From the NCBI GenBank assembly GCA_036005525.1, contig DASYQM010000290.1, positions 1-6,626 on the forward strand: 6,626 bases of DNA. The letters run 5' to 3'. This document shows, piece by piece, positions 1 through 5,442 of the stretch; position 1 is the first letter of the stretch; each line of letters opens with the position of its first letter. This DNA is from UBA9676 sp036005525. GTDB taxonomy: Bacteria > Actinomycetota > Actinomycetes > Streptosporangiales > Streptosporangiaceae. Below the pieces are notes generated by a model that ran no database searches, was not told where the DNA came from, and saw only the letters and a program-made list of their open reading frames with translations. The position numbers and the translations under genes were made by a program.

Positions 1-1983
1 CCGAACGCCACCGTGAACCCGAGCTGAGCCGCGAACACCAGCGGTAGCGAGCCCAGCGCCGCGAAGGTCCCGGCCAGCACCAGACCCGCCGAGGTGATCA
101 CACCGCCGGTGGCGGCCAGGCCGTTCAGCGCGCCGCGCCGGGTGCCGTGCCGTTGTGCCTCTTCCCGCACCCGGGTGACCAGGAAGATGTTGTAGTCGAT
201 GCCCAGGGCGACCAGGAACACGAACACGAACAGCGGCATCGCCGTATCGGCGCCCGCGAAACCGAACACGTGCCGGAACACCAGTGCCGACAGCCCGAGC
301 GCGGCGCCGAACGACAGCACCACGGTCCCGATGAGCAGGATCGCGGCGACCACCGAGCGTAGCAGCAACCCGAGGATGATCATCACCACCACCAGCACCA
401 GCGGGATGATCAGGTTTCGGTCGTTGGTGGCGTAGCGCTCCACATCGGAGTTGATGGCGGTACCGCCGCCGACCTTGGCATTCGCACCTGGGATGGCGTG
501 AACGGCTGCCCGGACCCGGTCCACCGCGGCGGCTGCGGCCGCGCTGTCGGGCTTGCTGGCCAGGGTTCCTTGCAGGAAGACCAGGCCATCCTTGACGGCG
601 GGCCGGGACACGGCGGCGATGCCGTTGGTGCGCGCGCGGCGCGCAGCTGGGGCGCGGCGGCGGCGTTGCCGATGACGGCGACCGGCTCACCGGCTCCACC
701 GGGGAAGTGCTGCGCCACCACCTGCTCGGCAGCGACCGAGGCGGGAGTGCCACGGAACGACTGGGCAGTGGTCAGGGAGCCGATCTTGAAACCGATCAGG
801 CCGAGCCAGGCACACGCGAGGAGCACGGCGGTGGTCACCCACACGGCACGGGGCCGGATCGCCAGACGGCGGCCGACCCCCGCCCAGAACCCACGCGTGG
901 TGGGCTCGGCCGAGCCGTACCGGGGCCGCACCGGCCAGAAGACCCACCGGCCGACGATCACCAGCAGGGCGGGCAGCAAGGTGATCATGGCCAGCAACCC
1001 GACCGCGATGCCGATCGCCGCCACAGGACCGAGGCCGGAGATGTCCGCGGACTCGGCGATCATCAGGCACAGCATGCCGGCGATCACCGTGCCCGCACTG
1101 GCGATGATGGCCGGACCGGCCCGCCGCAGCGCGATCGCCATGGCCTCGTGCCGGTCCTCGTGCCTGCGCAATTCCTCCCGGTACCGCGCGACGAGCAGCA
1201 GCGCATAGTCCGTGCTCGCGCCCAGCACCAGCACCACCAGGATGCCGCCGCTCTGCCCGTTCACCACCAGGCCGTGCTGGGTCAGCAGGTAGATGACCGC
1301 TTGGGCGACCGTGAGCGACACCCATGCCGAGATGATCGGCAGCAGCCAGAGAATCGGGCTGCGGTAGGTCAGCAGCAGCAGGACGATGATCACCGCTAGG
1401 GTCGCGTAGAGCAGCGTGGTGTCGATGCCCTTGAAGATCTTCACCTGGTCCGCGGCGCTGGCGGCGGGCCGGCGATGTGCACGGTGAGCCCGGGATCGTC
1501 GCGCGCTGCCGTGGCTTTCAGGTTCTTGATGAACCCCTCGATGTCGGAGTTGAAGCCCAGGCTGGATCCGACGATCGTCTGAATGGCCTGGTGATCGGCG
1601 GATGGGATCGGGCCGGTCACCCTGCCGTCGACGGCTGGGAGGGCAGCGAAGCGCCGGGCGTCGGCGGCGGCCTTGCGCAGGTCAGCCGGAGTGATCCCGG
1701 ACGGCCGCGTATAGACGACAACCGCGGGGTTGAGGTTCTTGACGACGAACTTGGACTGGAGGTTGAGCTCCTGGGTGGACTCCGCGCTCGCGGGGAGGTA
1801 GGCGGAGGCGTCGTTCTTCTCGGCGCCCATCAGCTTGCCCGCCAGCGACCAGGTAAGAACGATCACGATTACCCAGAAGATGAGCACGACGTACTTGGTC
1901 CGCCGGCCGCACGGCAGTGCCGCGATCCGGCTCGCCCCGCCCGGACGTGGTGGCGTGGGTGTACTGGTGTTGTCGGCAGTCAC
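1..1983 (-). pseudogene. MMPL-family (RND superfamily) transporter, two frameshifts, C-terminus beyond the window
   Basis: Inner-membrane transporter of the MMPL family, proton-driven pumps that export lipids or small molecules in actinomycetes. It starts at a GTG with a strong GGGGAGG site five bases upstream. The first reading segment (1983 to about 1470) holds TM1 (around residues 30-50) and most of the first periplasmic domain. A one-base loss near 1466-1470 moves the frame to the second segment (to about 632), which has a TM cluster and the motif GASTDYALLLVARYREEL; its Asp-Tyr pair (codons 1205-1210) is the proton-relay pair known in this family. A second one-base loss near 630-638 moves to a third frame, open to the window edge, with more TM helices and the second Asp-Tyr pair in LGIDYNIFLV (codons 192-197). 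Restoring both bases gives about 661 residues of a family usually 700 or longer. Coding quality is intact in all three segments, so this is either a recent pseudogene or an intact gene with two assembly errors. The substrate cannot be told. Confidence 0.88.
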
Positions 1984-1988
1984 TCGAT

Positions 1989-1995
1989 CCTCCCC
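1989..1995 (-). promoter_or_regulatory. Ribosome binding site of the MMPL gene
   Basis: GGGGAGG on the minus strand, five bases before the GTG at 1983. It is a near-perfect Shine-Dalgarno match and fixes the transporter start at this GTG. Confidence 0.8.
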
Positions 1996-2043
1996 GCGGG
2001 TGAGCCGATAAATGGCTGGATCGGTCGCGTCGTGTCAAAATAC

Positions 2044-2073
2044 GATGTATCGCGATCGGTACACCGATGTCAA
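2044..2073 (-). promoter_or_regulatory. Likely promoter of the MMPL gene
   Basis: The minus strand has a perfect -35 hexamer TTGACA (2068-2073), overlapping the stop codon of the upstream SDR gene. After 17-18 bases comes a weak -10 candidate (ATACAT or TACATC, 2044-2050). A second TTGACA lies closer to the gene (2033-2038), but I see no convincing -10 for it. The stretch is clearly more A/T-rich than the coding DNA around it. The -35 match is seen; the -10 and activity are inferred. Confidence 0.45.
2046..2063. promoter_or_regulatory. Imperfect dyad, possible TetR/MarR-type operator
   Basis: An 18-base dyad of the form TGTAnCG-n4-CGnTACA lies between the -35 and the -10 candidate of the transporter promoter. 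A second, overlapping inverted repeat ATCGGT-AC-ACCGAT is at 2055-2068. Actinomycete MMPL genes are often controlled by TetR-family repressors that bind such dyads over the promoter. No regulator gene is in the window, so the assignment is an inference from position and symmetry. Confidence 0.35.
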
Positions 2074-3104
2074 GTTATATCGCGAGTGGCTCCCGGTAGG
2101 TCCGCGGCCAGTCCCCGGCTTGTGTTTGGCTCCGCGCTTGTGTTTGGCTCCGCGCTTGTGATCGGCTCCGGGCTTGCGCCCGGCTCCGGGCTCGCGGCCG
2201 GCTCCGGGCTCGCCGCCGGCTCTTGGGTCCCGGTCGGCTCCCCTATCGTGGCCGGCTCTGGACTTGCGGCCCCTCCGTCTTCTGGTCGGTCGGAGCCCCG
2301 AAAGCCCTCCTGGCCCCGCGGCGGGCCGAACTTGCGCGCACTCGGGTAGCCCTGCCCGCCGTCCACGACGATGTTGGCCCCGGTGACCCACGATGCCCGC
2401 CGGGACAGCAGGAAGACGACGACGTCGGCGACCTCCTGGAGGCGCCCGAGCCGCCCGAGCGGGAACTGGGTGCCAAGGAAGGCCGCGAAGTCCGCCGGGT
2501 TCTCCCGTGAGAACCGGTCCCATGAACCGCCCGGGAAAAAGATCGAGCCCGGGCTCACCGCGTTCACGCGGATGTTGTCCGCCGCGAGTTCGGCGGCAGC
2601 GGTCGCGGCCAGCTGGATCTCCGCGGCCTTGGCCACCGCGTAGGTGGTCCGCGGCGCCGGGCGCATGCCGGTGATCGACGAGATGATGACCACCGCGCCT
2701 CCCCCGGCGGAACGCAGGTGCGGCAGCCCGGCGCGAATGAGCTCGGCGGCGTGCCCCGCGTTCAGCGCGAACGTGGCCGTGAAGTCGCCGGGGCCTGAGC
2801 TGGTCAGGTTCCCGCCGATGGTGCCACCGGCGTTGGCGACCAGGTGATCCAGACCGCCGAGCGCGGCCGCGACGTCCTCGACGGCGCGGCCCAGTGCCGG
2901 TGTGTCGGTCACATCTGCAGCCGCAGTGGTGACGGGCACCCCGTGCCTGGCCAGCCGCGCGGCAGCCGAGGCCAGGCCGTCCGCGCCACGGGCGATGAGC
3001 CCGAGCGCCGCTCCCTCCGCGGCCAGCGCGTCGGCGATGGCGAAGCCGATGCCACGGCTGCCGCCGGTGATGAGCGCACGCGCGCCGCGCAGGCCGAGAT
3101 CCAT
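2070..3104 (-). CDS. SDR family NAD(P)-dependent oxidoreductase with a hexapeptide-repeat C-terminal tail
   Basis: Classical short-chain dehydrogenase/reductase, a cytosolic NAD(P)(H)-dependent enzyme acting on an alcohol or carbonyl; the substrate cannot be read from sequence. Counting from the ATG at 3104 (344 residues), the cofactor loop TGGSRGIG is at 13-20, NAGG at 91-94, and the catalytic tetrad is N115, S142, Y155 and K159 (YAVAK). A PGS motif follows at about 185-187 and the fold ends near VDGGQGYPSARKFG (about 247-260). That core is normal length. About 84 more residues follow: a charged linker, then eight six-residue units of pattern S-x-E-P-x-x (about 281-328), then a short end. 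The tail is probably disordered, and I know of no SDR role for it. A GTG three codons upstream (3113) is possible, but ATG gives the usual MDLGLRG opening; neither has a strong ribosome site. The transporter gene follows 86 bases downstream on the same strand. Confidence 0.9.
   Translation of the reverse strand: MDLGLRGARALITGGSRGIGFAIADALAAEGAALGLIARGADGLASAAARLARHGVPVTTAAADVTDTPALGRAVEDVAAALGGLDHLVANAGGTIGGNLTSSGPGDFTATFALNAGHAAELIRAGLPHLRSAGGGAVVIISSITGMRPAPRTTYAVAKAAEIQLAATAAAELAADNIRVNAVSPGSIFFPGGSWDRFSRENPADFAAFLGTQFPLGRLGRLQEVADVVVFLLSRRASWVTGANIVVDGGQGYPSARKFGPPRGQEGFRGSDRPEDGGAASPEPATIGEPTGTQEPAASPEPAASPEPGASPEPITSAEPNTSAEPNTSRGLAADLPGATRDIT
2122..2265. repeat. 18-bp tandem repeat, about eight units, inside the SDR gene tail
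   Basis: Eight consecutive 18-base units share a GGCTC core. The two at 2122-2139 and 2140-2157 are identical (GTGTTTGGCTCCGCGCTT on the plus strand), and divergence grows towards 2265. A ninth, more decayed unit may lie at 2104-2121. The period is a multiple of three, so copy-number change keeps the frame, and each unit encodes one S-x-E-P-x-x hexapeptide. The identical pair at one end suggests the newest duplication is nearest the stop codon. Confidence 0.85.
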
Positions 3105-3128
3105 AGCCAGCACGCTACCGGGGCTGGC

Positions 3129-3144
3129 GGCCGGGGCCCCGGCC
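3129..3144. other. Perfect 16-base GC palindrome between the hemerythrin and SDR genes
   Basis: GGCCGGGGCCCCGGCC is self-complementary and lies in the 88-base gap after the hemerythrin stop and before the SDR start. As RNA it could form a six-pair all-GC stem with a four-base loop. No U-run follows on the minus strand, so it is not a standard intrinsic terminator. It could be a weak attenuator or mRNA-stabilising stem, or chance in GC-rich DNA. Confidence 0.3.
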
Positions 3145-3192
3145 CGGCCCCTCGCCTGCCGTCAGCCGCCGTCGCCACGGCGTCCTGGCACG

Positions 3193-3900
3193 TCAGAGCT
3201 GGCCGCTGTAGAAGCCGTGCCGTGCGAGCGGCTCCACCAGCTGAGCCTCCTCGTAGGCGAGGTGGGAGAGCAGGGTGTCGGTGAGAATGTCCACCGCCTG
3301 CTGGAGCCCGGCGAACTCCGCAGGGTTGCGCAGATGGTCGGCCAGTGCCTGGTCGACGTCGTTCAGCACCTGATGGATGATCTTGTGCTCGTCGGCCAGC
3401 CGGTCGATCACCGGGCCGAGGCCCGTTTCGCGTGCGCGCAGGTGCGGGAAGACCGCTTCGTCTTCGAGCATGTGGTGCCCGGTCACGAACCGGCAGTAGG
3501 AGGCGCAGTACGCGCCGAGGGCCCAGTCGTTGTGCCGGATGGTCATCTCGCTGATCGCGGACCGTGCGCCGCCGGCGTCGGCCGCGCCCTCGCGGACCTG
3601 GCGGATGAGATCGCGGATGCGGGACAGTTCCGCACGCAGATGATCATGGATCTCGATGAGGTGGGCGCCGATGGCGCGCCCGCGATCGGTATAGGCGGCG
3701 TCGGCCGGGGGCTCCGGCCTGGTTGGCCGCGTGGCTTCGTCCCACCGGGTTACCGGGCTCAGCCGCTCGCCCGTGTCCGGCGTCGGTGCGAGGCCCAGGT
3801 CGCCCGGTGCGGGGGAGCCGCCGAGGCGCGGGTCGCGCCCGTAGCCGACTGCGGCGCCCTCCCCGTTCCCGGCCACGGCGCCTTCCCCGTTCCCGGCCAC
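3193..3900 (-). CDS. Hemerythrin (HHE cation-binding) domain protein
   Basis: Predicted soluble four-helix-bundle protein with a non-heme di-iron site; relatives bind oxygen, sense oxygen or redox state, or handle iron or nitric oxide. Of 235 residues, the first 70 or so are a Gly/Pro-rich, probably disordered leader without a signal peptide; the bundle covers about 75-230. Likely iron ligands are H85 in helix 1, H142 and E146 (HxxxE within HHMLEDE) in helix 2, H172 or H176 (DEHKIIH) in helix 3, and H213 with E217 (HLAYE) in helix 4. The segment around 120-140, with NDW and YCASYCRF, resembles a known actinobacterial hemerythrin subgroup; C132 and C136 could be redox-active, which is inference. 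The GTG at 3900 has GGGGAGG five bases upstream, but the next in-frame GTG (3876) has a near-copy of that site because the region is a tandem repeat. The specific role is unknown. Confidence 0.88.
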   Translation of the reverse strand: MAGNGEGAVAGNGEGAAVGYGRDPRLGGSPAPGDLGLAPTPDTGERLSPVTRWDEATRPTRPEPPADAAYTDRGRAIGAHLIEIHDHLRAELSRIRDLIRQVREGAADAGGARSAISEMTIRHNDWALGAYCASYCRFVTGHHMLEDEAVFPHLRARETGLGPVIDRLADEHKIIHQVLNDVDQALADHLRNPAEFAGLQQAVDILTDTLLSHLAYEEAQLVEPLARHGFYSGQL

Positions 3901-3924
3901 GGCGCCCTCCCCGTTACCGGTGTG
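3853..3924. repeat. 24-bp tandem repeat, three units, spanning the hemerythrin start codon
   Basis: Three adjacent 24-base units (3853-3876, 3877-3900, 3901-3924) have the plus-strand form GGCGCCYTCCCCGTTMCCGG followed by CCAC or TGTG. Units one and two differ at one base; the third differs mainly at its outer end. Read on the minus strand, each unit supplies AACGGGGARGGCGCC, a ribosome site, and also encodes GNGEGA when translated. Two of the three sites are followed directly by GTG. The period keeps the frame. Confidence 0.85.
3906..3912 (-). promoter_or_regulatory. Ribosome binding site for the hemerythrin gene (outermost of three copies)
   Basis: GGGGAGG on the minus strand, five bases before the GTG at 3900. 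A TGA lies in frame about 33 bases upstream of that GTG (3934-3936) with no better start in between, so 3900 is the first usable start. The internal copy before the GTG at 3876 reads GGGGAAGG and could also be used. Confidence 0.65.
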
Positions 3925-3980
3925 ATTGAGCAGTCAACTATAGCCACCAGGGGAGTGTGGACAGGCACGGAAGGCGGCGA

Positions 3981-5339
3981 TCAGCGGGGCAGGACGTAGG
4001 GGTTGAGGACGCCGGCCGGGTCCAGCGCCGACCGGATTCGCGCGAACAAGTCCAGTTCGGCGGCCGACCGCACCAGCGGGAGCCAGCGCGCCTTGAGCGC
4101 GCCGATGCCGTGCTCGGCGGAGATCGACCCGCCGAGGGAGGCCACGAACGAGAAGACCGCGTCCTGGTGGCGGCCGTCCGCGGCCGCCGCTGGCACCACG
4201 TTCACGTGCAGGTTGCCGTCCGCGACGTGGCCGTAGATGATCACCCGCGCGCCGGGGTCGGCCGCTGCCGTGGCGGCGGCAACCCCCGACGCCAGCCGCA
4301 CCCACTGTGAGGCCGGCACGGAGACGTCCAGTTTCAGCGGGACCCCGACGAATCCGGCCGCCTCGGGGTGGCGTTCCCGGCACGCCCAGAGCCGGGCCCG
4401 CTCGGCCGTGCTGGTGCCGACCGCTGCTGGCCGGTCTGCCGCGACCGCGGCAAGCTCCTCGGCCGCGCCGGGCCCTGCCGCCTCTAGCAACAGGTATGAC
4501 GGCGCGGGCGGGCGCAGCGGCGGGATCAGGTCGGCATGGGTGGCAAGCAGGCCGAGCCCCTCCTGGGTGAAGAACTCGGCAGAAACGAGGCCACCGACCT
4601 CCCGCACCGCGCGCTGTGCCAGCGCGTGCACCTCACCGGGGCCATCCGCCCCGATGATCACCGTCACCGGGTCCACCATCCGCGCCACCAGCTGGAGCCG
4701 GGTCGCAGTGATCACCGCGAGTGTGCCCTCGGAACCGGCCAGCAGGGACGGGTAGTCATAGCCGGTGTTGTCCTTGACCAGCCCGGACATGTGCGAGAGC
4801 ACGGTGCCATCGGAGAGTACGGCCTCGATGCCGCGCAGCTGGGCCCGCATCGGGCCGTAGCGCAGCACTCGCAGCCCGCCCGCGTTGGTGGCGACCGCCC
4901 CGCCCACGGTCGCGCTGTGCCGGCTGGCGATGAAGACGCCCAGATCCAGGGCGGGATGAGCGTCGGAGACTTGCTGCAGGCTCACCCCGGCCCCCGCGCT
5001 GACCTGCCGGGCGTCGGCGTCGACCGGGCCAAGCCGGTCCAGCCGGGCCATGCTGAGCACCACCTCGCCATGCTGCGGGACGCCGCCGCCGACCAGGCCG
5101 GTGTTCCCGCCCTGCGGGACGACCGCCACCCCAGCGTCCGCGCACAGCGCGAGCAGTGCCGCCACCTCGGCGGTGTCGCGCGGGCGCAGCACGGCCGGGG
5201 TCTGGCCGGTGAAACCGCCGGTCCAGTCCACGGCATAGCCGGCGGCGGCGTCTCCGGCGAGCACATGTGCCTCACCAACCACAGCCGCGAATTCGCGCAA
5301 CAGCGCGGCGGGCAGCGTGCCCGCCCCAGTCGGGCTCAC
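3981..5339 (-). CDS. FAD-binding 2-hydroxyacid dehydrogenase (GlcD / D-2-hydroxyglutarate dehydrogenase-like)
   Basis: Flavin enzyme of the VAO/PCMH superfamily that oxidises a D-2-hydroxyacid (D-lactate, glycolate or D-2-hydroxyglutarate type) to the 2-oxoacid. From the GTG at 5339 it has 452 residues, normal for the family. The FAD domain shows PQGGNTGLVGGG (75-86), SRHSATVGGAVATNAGG (139-155) and KDNTGYDYPSLLAGSEGT (189-206). The C-terminal substrate/metal domain has GHVADGNLH (370-378) and AEHGIG (408-413); H371, H378 and E409 match the metal ligands of this family, and the protein ends with the usual LDPAGVLNP. In the human D-2-hydroxyglutarate enzyme an RERITEA motif holds substrate; here it reads RERHPEA, so the substrate may differ. 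An ATG at 5369 would add ten residues but has no ribosome site and lies beside the upstream repeat. The 5339 GTG has GGAG 11 bases upstream, a rather long spacing, so the start is uncertain. The gene follows murD by about 100 bases, with no evident functional link. Confidence 0.88.
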   Translation of the reverse strand: MSPTGAGTLPAALLREFAAVVGEAHVLAGDAAAGYAVDWTGGFTGQTPAVLRPRDTAEVAALLALCADAGVAVVPQGGNTGLVGGGVPQHGEVVLSMARLDRLGPVDADARQVSAGAGVSLQQVSDAHPALDLGVFIASRHSATVGGAVATNAGGLRVLRYGPMRAQLRGIEAVLSDGTVLSHMSGLVKDNTGYDYPSLLAGSEGTLAVITATRLQLVARMVDPVTVIIGADGPGEVHALAQRAVREVGGLVSAEFFTQEGLGLLATHADLIPPLRPPAPSYLLLEAAGPGAAEELAAVAADRPAAVGTSTAERARLWACRERHPEAAGFVGVPLKLDVSVPASQWVRLASGVAAATAAADPGARVIIYGHVADGNLHVNVVPAAAADGRHQDAVFSFVASLGGSISAEHGIGALKARWLPLVRSAAELDLFARIRSALDPAGVLNPYVLPR

Positions 5340-5374
5340 ATTTATCACTACTCCATGATGGGGGCGCATGCGGG

Positions 5375-5442
5375 GCTGGTTAGGCGGACGCACACGGCTG
5401 GTTAGGGCGCGCGGCTGGTTATGGGGGGCGCGCAGCTGGTTA
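5375..5442. repeat. Four spaced copies of TAACCAGC between murD and the FAD enzyme gene
   Basis: The plus-strand octamer GCTGGTTA occurs at 5375-5382, 5397-5404, 5414-5421 and 5435-5442, spaced 22, 17 and 21 bases, usually next to GC-rich GCGCGC or GGGCG blocks. On the minus strand the first copy contains the TAA stop codon of the murD gene, and three of the four TAA triplets are in the same frame. It looks like a degenerate duplication of the 3' end of murD filling most of the 100-base gap. GCGCGC blocks at 5407-5412 and 5428-5433 could pair as a short hairpin. Function is unknown. Confidence 0.75.

Noticed and set aside
498..1399. Long plus-strand open frames opposite the transporter
   Set aside because: They lie antisense to conserved MMPL motifs, are Arg/His/Pro-rich, and show no domain pattern. 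Long antisense frames are expected in DNA of this GC content.
410..1983. Reading the transporter as two separate adjacent genes with a GTGA overlap
   Set aside because: Family similarity continues across the junction in an alternative frame, and the second piece starts in the middle of the MMPL domain, so a frameshifted single gene is the better explanation.
2122..2265. The 18-bp repeat as a CRISPR array
   Set aside because: Units are directly adjacent without unique spacers, and they encode an in-frame peptide repeat.
3933..3942. TTGACT/TATAGT sequences upstream of the hemerythrin gene as a promoter
   Set aside because: Neither hexamer has a convincing partner at 16-18 bases, so I do not call a promoter although the spot is locally A/T-rich.
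5286..5297. Perfect 12-base palindrome CGCGAATTCGCG
   Set aside because: It lies inside the coding start of the FAD enzyme, codes for ordinary residues, and is not repeated elsewhere in the window; most likely chance.
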